Shown one piece after another: positions 31,980-39,976 of a stretch of 41,692 nucleotides of DNA. This DNA is from a virus. Location of the stretch: the IMG/VR virus record IMGVR_UViG_3300021197_001025, positions 1 to 41,692 of that record; one strand, given 5' to 3'. How positions within the stretch are numbered: the first letter of the stretch is position 1; each line of letters starts with the position of its first letter. A model generated the notes under the pieces. That model was not told the DNA's origin. It searched no databases and saw only the letters and a program-made list of their open reading frames with translations. A program made the translations under genes and the position numbers.

Positions 31980-32621
31980 TCAGTTCGGGGAGATGACAAG
32001 GAGATGGGCCTGGACGACCTTGTTGGTTCCAGAGTGCCCGTGGTCGGTGTTGTGAGTCGGGTAGAGCTTCAGATTTCCGTCGGTGATGACCGTCCTGAAG
32101 AAGAAATCATCCTGGTGCGGGTTAGTCGATCCAGGGTTCAAGCGGACCATGACGATGCCCTTGGCGTTGTCGCCTGCGCCGGTGACTCCGGACGTGAAGT
32201 TGACCTGGATTCCAGAGCTGGCGTCAGCGGCCTCGTTGGCGATGACGGCCACGGTGTCGATTCCAAACCCCGTGCCTGAGATGACACTCAGGTTCGAGAC
32301 GCCTACCGCAGCAGCATTCTGCAACCAGGTGGCAGTGAACTGGAGCACGCCCCCGACCCTCGGGAGTGCCGAGCTCACGGTCCTGGAATCTACGCTGACC
32401 TCATTGGCGTTCAGGGTTCCGGTGCTGGTGAGACCCGTAGCACTGAAAGTGTTGCCGGACCCGATTATGGTCCCGGCCGGCAGTGAGCAGCCAGCGGCAC
32501 TACCGGCGGCCAGATTGGCGTTGGTCGTCAGCGTTATGTCATTATCAGTGGTCACGTCGGATCCGAGCGTGATTGCCGCATCGGTGTTCTTCTGAATCTG
32601 GTTGACCTTCAAGATGCTCAT
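31980..32621 (-). CDS. Virion adhesin/fiber-type protein
   Basis: A 213-residue protein with a start, MSILKVNQIQKNTDAAITLG, common in short tail-fiber or adhesin-type proteins of environmental phages. The middle is Thr/Asn/Gly/Ala-rich and beta-like (TLTTNANLAAGSAAG). The second half looks like a small receptor or attachment domain (IVMVRLNPGSTNPHQDDFFF, LYPTHNTDHGHSGTNKV). It likely attaches to the virion and may bind the host. The ATG at 32621 is in an ATGA overlap with the lipoprotein gene. Confidence 0.6.
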   Translation of the reverse strand: MSILKVNQIQKNTDAAITLGSDVTTDNDITLTTNANLAAGSAAGCSLPAGTIIGSGNTFSATGLTSTGTLNANEVSVDSRTVSSALPRVGGVLQFTATWLQNAAAVGVSNLSVISGTGFGIDTVAVIANEAADASSGIQVNFTSGVTGAGDNAKGIVMVRLNPGSTNPHQDDFFFRTVITDGNLKLYPTHNTDHGHSGTNKVVQAHLLVISPN

Positions 32622-33061
32622 GGGGCAGTCCTCAGCTTTTGGCGGTTATCGAATAGGCCGAACACCCAGAGTCCGGCCAGGCCCAGGACGGCGATGAAGA
32701 CCCAGGTGGAGTAGCGATCCATGAGGATCGGGAACGCGAACGCCGCAGCTCCAGCTGCGATCAGGATGACACTGGTTGACCTGGGCAGGAACGGCATCGC
32801 CCCGCTCAGCAGCAGGGACGCCAGGCCGGCGGCTACCAGGCCGATCCCCAGCCAGCTCGTGCTGCTCGAGACATGCTCGAGAGCCTGGTCCGTGGCCTGG
32901 CGAGCTCCGGCTTGGAGAAGCATGTCTCCGACCTGGATGACCGGGGGCTGAACAGCGTCGATCGGACTCGTGATCTCGGCCTCGAGGCCCTCCGGGGTCT
33001 TGACCTTGATGCTCGAGGTGCATCCGGCCAGGCCCAGGGCCGCGAGTGAAAAAAGTTTCAC
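32618..33061 (-). CDS. Lipoprotein with three predicted membrane segments
   Basis: A 147-residue protein. A short signal with lipobox LAGC puts the lipid-bearing Cys at residue 14. A soluble, partly helical region follows, then three hydrophobic segments at about 70-88, 96-113 and 119-136. A lipoprotein that also has several membrane passes is unusual. It may act in lysis (outer spanin/holin-like) or superinfection exclusion. The start is GTG at 33061 overlapping the previous stop; a 19-base repeat (33043-33061) covers the start. Confidence 0.6.
   Translation of the reverse strand: MKLFSLAALGLAGCTSSIKVKTPEGLEAEITSPIDAVQPPVIQVGDMLLQAGARQATDQALEHVSSSTSWLGIGLVAAGLASLLLSGAMPFLPRSTSVILIAAGAAAFAFPILMDRYSTWVFIAVLGLAGLWVFGLFDNRQKLRTAP
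33043..33061. repeat. 19-base repeat, copy 2
   Basis: cgagtgaaaaaagtttcac, identical to 14466-14484. Here it covers the GTG start of the lipoprotein gene. It contains a gtgaaa/tttcac dyad with a 4-base centre. Confidence 0.8.
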
Positions 33062-33291
33062 GGCTCGAGGCCTTCGTCCGGCGGGGTCGGGTCGTACTCG
33101 ACCGCCTTGAGCGACTCGGCAGATGCCGTCAGGATAGCAGCAGCCGCGATCAATTCGTCGATCAGCATGTCATCGGTCGGAGTTCTGCCCGTGACTTCCT
33201 TGTAGACCATCCCGAGCCGCTGAATGCGACCCGAGATCGTGTTGAGGGCGGTCTCGATCTGTGCGAAATTTTGAATTCTGTCGGATGCCAT
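33058..33291 (-). CDS. Hypothetical protein, 77 residues
   Basis: A 77-residue helical protein: RIQNFAQIETALNTISGRIQ, then LGMVYKEVTG, then LIDELIAAAAILTASAESL, with an acidic end. It has no motif I can name. The ATG has AAGGAA 7 bases upstream and the stop overlaps the lipoprotein start (GTGA). It lies after the fiber gene, so a small chaperone or lysis accessory is possible but unsupported. Confidence 0.6.
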   Translation of the reverse strand: MASDRIQNFAQIETALNTISGRIQRLGMVYKEVTGRTPTDDMLIDELIAAAAILTASAESLKAVEYDPTPPDEGLEP

Positions 33292-33302
33292 CGGACTGTT
33301 CC

Positions 33303-36300
33303 TTATGTGTCATCGGTGTAGTAAAAGTCGAGTTGAATAGTGTCGCCGGCGGAGAACTTAGCGAAAGTGGTGGTCCCGTCGCCGCTGTTGTAGGACCACC
33401 GGAGGTAGAAGGTCGCACCCGATCCCCACGGTTCGTTCGCGCTTGAATCTCCGAAGACGAGTGCCGTGTATTTGTCCGCCGCCGTTCCACTCGCGGAATC
33501 CCAGATGTCGTACTCGCTCCCGCTCGTCGTGTTGCGAAGTCTCGCGTGCTGGAGTTTCGTATCTGCGAAGAAGTCGTTCCCCGATCCGTTGAACGCGCCG
33601 CCGCTCGACGCCTTCATAAGCATGAAGACGTGAACCGCACCCCCTCGAAGCGGTTGGTAGGTGTAGGGTTCCCAGTCCGCTGTCGCTCCAGATTCTGAGA
33701 CGCTTGAGAGGGACAAGTTCGATCCCGATGTCGCCACCAGGGTCGCCGTCAACGTGTACTTCGGAGATGACCAGTCGAACGGGTCGGTCCAGGAATCGGT
33801 CCCGCCTGATCCAGTCGAGCCGCTGTAGTCGTCGAGATGCGCCACGAAGAACGGGAACGTGTCGGTGCCACCGAGACCGAGATATCCGTCGTCATTGTCC
33901 GCGCCGTTCGGCCAAGCGTGCGCGATGTACACCGCTCGGCCAGCGGAAGTTGGAGTCCCTCCCTCCGCCGTTCCGTCGGAGTATCCGTTCCGCTTGTATA
34001 CGCGCCACCCGGCATCGGGACGTCCATGACCACTACTGGCTGCCGTCTCGGAAGACACCCAAACCGCCGCGTATGGCGGGGCTTTCACTTGATGCGCTGG
34101 ACTGCCGTAGTCGCCATTTGGCGCGTAGTTGAACGGGGCAGTCGCGGCACTGTTCGTACCCATTCGTCCGACTGCGATGTAAGCAGAGTCGAGAGGGAAC
34201 TGGTGATCGTAATCACGAATGAATCCGTTCGTGTCCAGTTTCGGAATCAAGAAGGCACCGACCTCATGTGTGTCCCAGTCCGTAGCTGCGGCGTTCGTGG
34301 TGAGCTGCTGGCTGGCACTCTTGGGGGTATCTGAAGAGTTGGAATCAGTTGCCGTCACGGACACGGTGTAGGTGGTCGCGGGATCCGGGAAGGTGATCGA
34401 GGCGTTCGCTGCGGATGCCACGACGGTCGCACTGGGCGAACATGACCAGGCGTAGGTGATCGTGTTCGAGTTTCCGCTCCTGGACACTGAGAAGGACGTT
34501 GCCGTGTCCTCGTTAGCAGTCTGAGGTCCGCTGATCGAGAGCGTTCCAATTGTCGTTTGGGTAGCTGGAGCCTGCGATGCAGTCTTGTTTCCGGCCTGCC
34601 TGGTAGCGGGCGGCATGTTGTTGATCTCGTAGTGCCGGCGAACAAGGCCCGTGGCCTGCCGGCTGCGCAGCTTTGGCGTTCCGCCCAGCATCCGAATCAC
34701 TGTCTGCGTGGGCATCGGGGACCCGATCAGGGCGTGAGGGCCTATGACCAGGGGGGTCTCGGTCCCGCTGACCAGTGTCAGGTAGTCCCAGGCTCCGTCT
34801 CCGGAGGAATCGGCCAGCCGCAGCGTTCCGACGTCTGAAGTGCTGCTCGCCACGGCCAGCTCGGGCTCGTGCTGCGTCCCTATCTCGAGCACCTGCCCGT
34901 TCTCGTACTTCGCAGAGAACACCTGGGTGCCGAGGCGGGAATCCTTGCTGCTGTTGATTGCGGTGACTCTGACCGTTCCAGTGGCACGATCCGCTGCGTT
35001 CTTCGGATCCTGGAGATCGGCGTAGAGGAATGCGTTCCGTTGCAGGTTGTTCGTTGAGGAGAAGAGCGGGACCTGCATCCCGGTGGGGGTGCTGAGCTCT
35101 TGCCCGCTGACGCCCCACTGCGGCCGCCCAATCCAGGACATCGGGGCCATGAACCCGTTGGCGATCGTGGCGATTGAGGAGTCGAATATGGCACCGATGG
35201 CTCCTGCGATGCAGTAGCCCTTGAATCCGCCCTGGGTTCCGTCGTGGTACCGGCGGTCGTCGGTGACGCCGCTCAGGTATGGGAATGGATCGGGCAGGCC
35301 ACACTGCTGGATCGCAGCTTTCCCGTCTGCCGATATCTCCATCGAGGCCTGGCCCGTGGTTATTTGATCTTTATAGATCAAAATCTGGTCAGAACGCCCG
35401 AGTCCCGAAACCTTGGTCCGCTCGACCTTCAGAACCCCCTGGGGAGCGGAGCCGCTGTAGTCCTGGGCCTCGCCCCGGAGCGTGATGTTCGCAGCCTGGC
35501 GGCAAGTCAGGAAGTGGTGCATGACCTCGCGGTTCGAGAGGGCCTTGCGGTAGACGGCGGGGAAAGCAAACTTTCCGGCGAGGGGGAACTGTTTCTCCAG
35601 GGTCGGGGTCGAGCCGCCTCCTGGATCGTAAAACCAGTTGCATCCGCCCATCCAGGCCGTCAGACCGGGGGCCTGGGAGTAGCTGTAGCTCGAGGGGTCC
35701 GTGACTGTCTTGCCCGACCATGCCTGGTTCGATCCGTTCTGGTCGCGGAAGCTGGTGAAGTCGCTGTTGTTGTAGTTGCCTACCTCGCGTCCGTTCCAGA
35801 AGAGCTGGACGTGGCTGGCCGAATGGAACACGGCGACGACGTGCTGCCACTCGGCCGAGCTCGGGTTGCTCGAGCTGGTTGGGTACTTGGTTCGGCCTGG
35901 GTCCGGGCCGGCCTGGTAGAGGGCGTCGTGTCCCTCCCATCCGCCCCAGAACACCACGGGCACGCCGGGGTTTGTGCTGTCATCCTTGAATCCGACGCCC
36001 CAGCATTTCCATCCTGCTCCTGGAACATTGATTGCGGTGTTGGGGGACTCCGGGTTGTTCGGCGGTGCGACCATCAGGGCACACCCTGGCTTTCCGTTGG
36101 CCGTGGGAAACTCGCCTACGTTCGCAGCGGTCGGCTTCGCCCAGCACTCGAGAGTGAACGGGAAACTTTCCACGATCTTGGTGCTGCCAGCGTGCTCAGC
36201 GACGAAGCACGCCTGGGCCTCGAGGCTCCAAGATCCCGGCAGGGCTTCCGGCTTTGGACTGTCATTCGGGTATGTCTGCTGCGCCTTCGTTCGCCTTGCC

Positions 36301-36680
36301 AGGGGGCTGAGGTCTCCGGATTCTCCGTAGAACCCCACGTTCTGACCAGCCAAGGCCGGCACAATCATTCGGCCCCAGTTCAGGGGGCCGCCACTGCTCA
36401 GCCCGAGCTGTGCGCCTTGATATGACGAACCAGTTCCAGGAACGACCATATTGAAGCGGTTGTCGCTAGGCACGCCGCCGTTGGCGAGGTTGTACCTGGG
36501 CATCCACATGGCGTACGCACCGTCGGCCACGCACTTGGCCAGGTAGTCCCGATCATTGATCTCATCCACCCACCGATAGACGGTCGGTTGCCCGTTCGAT
36601 GCGGATACGGACTCGATCCGGCCCCAGAAGCAGGCCGCACCGTTGTCCTCGAGCTTTTGGTGGATGTGTGGAATACCCAT
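33303..36680 (-). CDS. Large tail fiber/adhesin with LamG-like and Ig/PKD-like domains
   Basis: A 1125-residue protein. Residues about 176-393 look like a LamG/concanavalin-type lectin (FTLECWAKP, VVFHSASHVQLFWNG, FPAVYRKALSNREVMHHFL). About 706-797 hold an Ig/PKD-like beta domain (TISGPQTANEDTATSFSVS, TYAWSCSPS, TYTVSVTATDSN). The C-terminal third is Gly/Ser/Thr/Asn-rich and ends with a small jelly-roll-like segment. The lectin-like parts point to sugar binding on the host surface. The start is the ATG at 36680, just after the previous stop; a longer frame only adds out-of-frame residues. Confidence 0.8.
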   Translation of the reverse strand: MGIPHIHQKLEDNGAACFWGRIESVSASNGQPTVYRWVDEINDRDYLAKCVADGAYAMWMPRYNLANGGVPSDNRFNMVVPGTGSSYQGAQLGLSSGGPLNWGRMIVPALAGQNVGFYGESGDLSPLARRTKAQQTYPNDSPKPEALPGSWSLEAQACFVAEHAGSTKIVESFPFTLECWAKPTAANVGEFPTANGKPGCALMVAPPNNPESPNTAINVPGAGWKCWGVGFKDDSTNPGVPVVFWGGWEGHDALYQAGPDPGRTKYPTSSSNPSSAEWQHVVAVFHSASHVQLFWNGREVGNYNNSDFTSFRDQNGSNQAWSGKTVTDPSSYSYSQAPGLTAWMGGCNWFYDPGGGSTPTLEKQFPLAGKFAFPAVYRKALSNREVMHHFLTCRQAANITLRGEAQDYSGSAPQGVLKVERTKVSGLGRSDQILIYKDQITTGQASMEISADGKAAIQQCGLPDPFPYLSGVTDDRRYHDGTQGGFKGYCIAGAIGAIFDSSIATIANGFMAPMSWIGRPQWGVSGQELSTPTGMQVPLFSSTNNLQRNAFLYADLQDPKNAADRATGTVRVTAINSSKDSRLGTQVFSAKYENGQVLEIGTQHEPELAVASSTSDVGTLRLADSSGDGAWDYLTLVSGTETPLVIGPHALIGSPMPTQTVIRMLGGTPKLRSRQATGLVRRHYEINNMPPATRQAGNKTASQAPATQTTIGTLSISGPQTANEDTATSFSVSRSGNSNTITYAWSCSPSATVVASAANASITFPDPATTYTVSVTATDSNSSDTPKSASQQLTTNAAATDWDTHEVGAFLIPKLDTNGFIRDYDHQFPLDSAYIAVGRMGTNSAATAPFNYAPNGDYGSPAHQVKAPPYAAVWVSSETAASSGHGRPDAGWRVYKRNGYSDGTAEGGTPTSAGRAVYIAHAWPNGADNDDGYLGLGGTDTFPFFVAHLDDYSGSTGSGGTDSWTDPFDWSSPKYTLTATLVATSGSNLSLSSVSESGATADWEPYTYQPLRGGAVHVFMLMKASSGGAFNGSGNDFFADTKLQHARLRNTTSGSEYDIWDSASGTAADKYTALVFGDSSANEPWGSGATFYLRWSYNSGDGTTTFAKFSAGDTIQLDFYYTDDT

Positions 36681-36681
36681 A

Positions 36682-37176
36682 TCAGAACATTGACACCGCA
36701 GTAACGAGCTTGGTGCTTTCCCCGGTGCCGCCGAGGTCATGAGCTCGAACTTCCAGGCGATCCGCACCCTCCAGGTCGCAGGTGATGCTGGCGGTCTCGC
36801 CGGCGATGCCTGAGATAATCCGGACGGACTCGTCGCCGTCGTTCAGGGCGATCGTATCGACCAGGTAGCAGGTCTGGTTGATCGGGGCACCAGACAGGCC
36901 CTGGGTGGCTCCACCCGTGAGGGCGAACTTGCCGATCAGGGTAGGCAACCAGTGGCCAGGACCAAACTGGGACCACCCGTAGAGCGAAACGCTGGCGGTG
37001 AGGTTGTCGTTGCTAGTTGCGAACACCAGCTTCGCCAGGTTCCTGTCCCGTGTGATGTAGACGTTGGTCTCATTCTTCGGATCGGTTGCCGTGATGGCCG
37101 GCTGGGCATGGTCGGAGGTCTGTTCTCCGATCATCTGCCAGTGCCGGGTGTTGGTCGAGAGCTGTACCTGGGGCAT
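36682..37176 (-). CDS. Hypothetical virion-associated protein, 164 residues
   Basis: A 164-residue, beta-rich protein (QLSTNTRHWQMIGEQTS, ASVSLYGWSQFGPGHW, IISGIAGETASITCDLEG). It looks like a compact structural domain, perhaps a fiber accessory or decoration protein; no family recognised. The ATG at 37176 directly follows the upstream stop with AAGGAA 8 bases away. It precedes the fiber gene and lies after the membrane/coiled-coil gene. Confidence 0.6.
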   Translation of the reverse strand: MPQVQLSTNTRHWQMIGEQTSDHAQPAITATDPKNETNVYITRDRNLAKLVFATSNDNLTASVSLYGWSQFGPGHWLPTLIGKFALTGGATQGLSGAPINQTCYLVDTIALNDGDESVRIISGIAGETASITCDLEGADRLEVRAHDLGGTGESTKLVTAVSMF

Positions 37177-37401
37177 CTATCTAGTTCCTTTTTCGAGCCT
37201 GGCTTCGAGGCTCTCGAGGTCGCGGGTGAGACGCTCGAGTTGGGACTGCTGGTACTCGAGTCGGATGGAGTGCTCTGTGAGCTTGCGATCATGGTGCTGG
37301 TAGCTGGCCAGCGTTGCAATGAGCAGGGTTGCTGCCACGCTTAGGATACCAGTCCAATCGCGGCCACTGAGCTTCACTACGTTGTTGGGCTGCTGAGTCA
37401 T
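37177..37401 (-). CDS. Membrane-anchored coiled-coil protein (holin/spanin-like candidate)
   Basis: A 74-residue protein with one N-terminal membrane segment, ILSVAATLLIATLASY (about 19-34), and a long coiled coil after it (LTEHSIRLEYQQSQLERLTR, then DLESLEARLEKGTR). This layout resembles an inner-membrane spanin or a small holin accessory, so a lysis role is possible. The ATG at 37401 is preferred because GAGGG lies 7 bases upstream; a TTG at 37407 is the other option. It is the first gene after the capsid terminator. Confidence 0.65.
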   Translation of the reverse strand: MTQQPNNVVKLSGRDWTGILSVAATLLIATLASYQHHDRKLTEHSIRLEYQQSQLERLTRDLESLEARLEKGTR

Positions 37402-37417
37402 TCCCAATCCCTCAATG

Positions 37418-37449
37418 AAAAAGGCGGAGGGGATTGCTCCCCTCCGCCC
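37418..37449 (-). terminator. Rho-independent terminator after the capsid gene
   Basis: A perfect 10-bp stem (ggcggagggg at 37423-37432, cccctccgcc at 37439-37448) with a 6-base loop. On the minus strand it is followed by five T (37422-37418). It lies 18 bases after the capsid stop, like T-phi after gene 10 in T7, and would set off capsid mRNA from the downstream tail genes. Confidence 0.9.
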
Positions 37450-37466
37450 TTGGTCCCAAGGCGAAA

Positions 37467-38615
37467 TCAGGTCGTGACGCCAATGATGCCGGCAGTCCAG
37501 GGGCAGAGCACGTCGGCTCCGACCATGATCTGCGACTTCATGAACTTGGTGTTCCGACGCTCGTCGTCCTGGATCACGCTGCGGATACCCGCTGCCTGAA
37601 CCATTCCGATCGAGGCCGCACCCTCGGACGCACCGCAGAGAGCCAGGGCAGCCGGGACTGCGTTCGCCTGGGCCTCGGTCAGAGTGAAGCTGCCGTCGTT
37701 GGCATCGTCACCGGAGGCGTCAAGCCCGCTCGCGGTGTAGTCGTACTTGGTGTCCGGGTCGCCGGCGTTGTTGATCGGTGTCGCACTTGCCGTCGGCAGG
37801 TGGTTGGTGACGATCAGGTTGAACCCCTCGAGCACGCCGACGATTCGACGGTTGAGGTCTCCAGGCACCGAGGTGACATCCTTGGAGTAGATGTTACCTG
37901 CGGGTGCCGACGCTGACGACGCACCGAGCGACGTCGCCTCATGGCGAAGGATCGTTCGGATGTGCGGGGGAATGAACAGGTACCGACCGTCCTCGGGGAC
38001 GTTGTCCTCGTCGAACTTCTGGGCGAGCTCTGCAACCTTGTCGCGGAACGCGCCGGATCCGGTCGAACTGTTCGCAAACGCTGAGGTGATGCTGGCGGGG
38101 ACGGACGAGCCGGCACCGACACCATCGTCAACGAATACCCGCTTGCCGCCGTTGTGAATGCCAGGAGCGGCAGCAGTCTGGGCGGCACGGAGTCCGACGA
38201 TCGCCAGCTTCTTGTCCATGTCGATCGCCAGGGCTCGGCCGAGCTTGGTGGCGAACGGGGCCAGGACGTCGTAGTGGGAGATGTTGAGATCGTTGAACGG
38301 GACATCAATGTGACTGACCAGGATGTCGTCCACGCGGACGACGCCTTCGGTCATCTTGATCGTTCCGTCAACCATCAACTCGCCGGGATTGTGGTAGGCG
38401 GCCGTGGGGTCGTCGCCCATGATGGGCCACTGGGCCTCGTGTCCGCCGGTCAGGACCTTGGTGGCCATGATGTTTCCGGTGTTGTCAAAGAACACGGTCT
38501 TAGCCGTGAACGCTTCGTAGACCTGGCCGCTGAAAATCTTCAGGGCGAGGGCGCGGTCGTCTCCAGTTGCATTCTTCTGGAGGATCCGCGTGGGGACTGT
38601 GTCGCCAAGTGCCAT
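37467..38615 (-). CDS. Major capsid protein (T7 gp10A-like)
   Basis: A 382-residue capsid protein of the HK97 fold as seen in T7-like phages. It starts MALGDTVPTRILQKNATGDD and has the typical E-loop/arm region (VYEAFTAKTVFF, KVLTGGHEAQWPIMGD) and the block VRVDDILVSHIDVPFNDLNIS. The long helix region includes ATKLGRALAIDMDKKLAIVG. It assembles into the icosahedral shell over the scaffold. The ATG at 38615 has GGAG upstream, and a terminator follows the gene. A possible phage promoter lies at 38621-38645. Confidence 0.93.
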   Translation of the reverse strand: MALGDTVPTRILQKNATGDDRALALKIFSGQVYEAFTAKTVFFDNTGNIMATKVLTGGHEAQWPIMGDDPTAAYHNPGELMVDGTIKMTEGVVRVDDILVSHIDVPFNDLNISHYDVLAPFATKLGRALAIDMDKKLAIVGLRAAQTAAAPGIHNGGKRVFVDDGVGAGSSVPASITSAFANSSTGSGAFRDKVAELAQKFDEDNVPEDGRYLFIPPHIRTILRHEATSLGASSASAPAGNIYSKDVTSVPGDLNRRIVGVLEGFNLIVTNHLPTASATPINNAGDPDTKYDYTASGLDASGDDANDGSFTLTEAQANAVPAALALCGASEGAASIGMVQAAGIRSVIQDDERRNTKFMKSQIMVGADVLCPWTAGIIGVTT

Positions 38616-38620
38616 GTGAT

Positions 38621-38645
38621 GGCTCCGTTTTTGTGTCGTTACTTA
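38621..38645 (-). promoter_or_regulatory. Possible phage RNA polymerase promoter before the capsid gene
   Basis: In the 39-base gap before the capsid gene the minus strand reads TAAGTAACGACACAAAAACGG. It resembles a T7 class III promoter core (TAATACGACTCACTATAGGG), sharing TAA.TA.CGAC.CA and a G-rich end. I see no second copy in the window, so this is weak. A capsid-specific promoter would pair with the terminator at 37418-37449. Confidence 0.25.
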
Positions 38646-38654
38646 GGGGCGAGG

Positions 38655-39056
38655 TCAGTCAGCTCCAGACGGTGTCCCCGGCGGAGATTTTCCGGTATCG
38701 GGGGCGTCGTTCGCGTTCATCGTCGCGGTCTTGGAAGCAGCACGTCGCCGCTTCCTGGTTTCGGCGGGCTTGAGTTTGGCGAGCTCGGCTTCGAGCTGCT
38801 CAATCTTTTCCGCCTGAGTCTTCGTGGTTGCCTTCAAGGCTTGCGCGCTGTCAATGTCAACGGGGCGGTCCTTGTGCTTCTCGATCACCTTGCGGGCTGC
38901 ATCCGTCAGGTTCCAGCTGGTCGCGTGGTCGATACCCTTCTTGGTCAGCGTGTCATGCAGTGACGCGCAGTGCTCGCCGTCCTGGCTTGAGAAGCGAATC
39001 TCGCATCGCATCTTTTGGAGCTGGTCAAACATTTCCTTGGTCATAAGTGGGGGCAT
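38655..39056 (-). CDS. Hypothetical structural-module protein with coiled coil
   Basis: A 133-residue protein. The first half has a compact domain (LQKMRCEIRFSSQDGEHCA then WNLTDAARKVIEKHKDR). A short coiled coil follows (TQAEKIEQLEAELAKLK), then a basic, disordered tail (AETRKRRRAASKT). It lies between scaffold and capsid, so a head-assembly role is likely, possibly a decoration or scaffold partner. The ATG at 39056 overlaps the scaffold stop (TGATG) with AAGGAG 7 bases upstream. Confidence 0.6.
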   Translation of the reverse strand: MPPLMTKEMFDQLQKMRCEIRFSSQDGEHCASLHDTLTKKGIDHATSWNLTDAARKVIEKHKDRPVDIDSAQALKATTKTQAEKIEQLEAELAKLKPAETRKRRRAASKTATMNANDAPDTGKSPPGTPSGAD

Positions 39057-39976
39057 CAACCGACTCCTTCAAGGAGGTGCTGCGGGGTGCGGGCGAGCTT
39101 GGCTTTAGTCTCGTCCGACATGAACCCGTTGTTCCTGGCAGCTTCAAACGCCATCAGGACCTCACGGGTCGTGGTGAATCCCGCCGGCTCGGGCGGTGCC
39201 ACTTCGGTGGCGTCCATCAATGGCCGCGACTGGATCGTTCCAGCTGCCGAGGACTGATCGAACATCATTTCCTTCAGGGCTGACTGCCAGGTGCGGGGAT
39301 CCGCGAGTCTCTGGTTCAGCTGCTCCTGCTGGTGGGGGGTGTAGTTGTTTGCTGCCCACTGATACAGGTTCTGGAGCTGATCTTCCCCTCCGACCAGGGT
39401 CTTGGCCTGGGTCAGCATCTGCTGCTGGGTGTTGTTCTCGGCCTGCACCATCGAATACTGGCCAGCCACGAATGTATCAACGACCTGGCGGGAGTACCCG
39501 ATCTGCTTCAGCGATTCGTACTGCTCATCGGTCAGCTTGCCCTGGTTTTCCCACTGCTCGGCAAGCATCTTGCCGTCCAGGCTCGCGGCCTCGAGCACGC
39601 CGGCGATATCCCGATCGGCGAACGGTCCGTGCTTCTCGATTTGGAAGGCGGTTTCTTCTTCGGAGGTGCGGGCGTCCTGCTGGCTCAGCTCGGTGATCTT
39701 CCGCTGGGCTTCCTGGTAGGCCTTCTCGAGATCCTCGACGGTCTCGTACTTGCCGGCGAGCTTGGCCTGCTCGGCCTTTGTGGCCTCCTCAGCAGCTGCC
39801 TGCCGTGCCTCGTCCTGGTCGGGGAAGCTGGCTTCTGCCGTGCCGTCGCCGATGACCTGCACGTTTTCGGGTGCGGTAGCACCCTCTGGCACCTCGAGCC
39901 CGTCGATCGGGCTGTTGTGCTGCTCAGGCTTGATCGGTGCGGTGACTGGTGGTAGCCCCGTGGCTTCTTCACTCAT
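39056..39976 (-). CDS. Scaffolding (capsid assembly) protein
   Basis: A 306-residue, acidic, helix-rich protein with no membrane segment or enzyme motif. It has a disordered N-terminus, then an Ala/Glu/Gln-rich helical middle (AAEEATKAEQAKLAGKYETV, DLEKAYQEAQRKITELSQQ) and a basic C-terminal segment that in this family contacts the capsid. Position between portal and capsid and composition match T7 gp9-like scaffolds. It overlaps the portal end by 8 bases. Confidence 0.85.
   Translation of the reverse strand: MSEEATGLPPVTAPIKPEQHNSPIDGLEVPEGATAPENVQVIGDGTAEASFPDQDEARQAAAEEATKAEQAKLAGKYETVEDLEKAYQEAQRKITELSQQDARTSEEETAFQIEKHGPFADRDIAGVLEAASLDGKMLAEQWENQGKLTDEQYESLKQIGYSRQVVDTFVAGQYSMVQAENNTQQQMLTQAKTLVGGEDQLQNLYQWAANNYTPHQQEQLNQRLADPRTWQSALKEMMFDQSSAAGTIQSRPLMDATEVAPPEPAGFTTTREVLMAFEAARNNGFMSDETKAKLARTPQHLLEGVG

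Noticed and set aside
33070-34880. A CTCGAG-free stretch in the 3' part of the fiber gene as a sign of recent transfer
   Set aside because: Similar gaps of about 2 kb occur elsewhere (19.8-22.0 kb, and around the capsid gene), so the absence alone does not show foreign origin.
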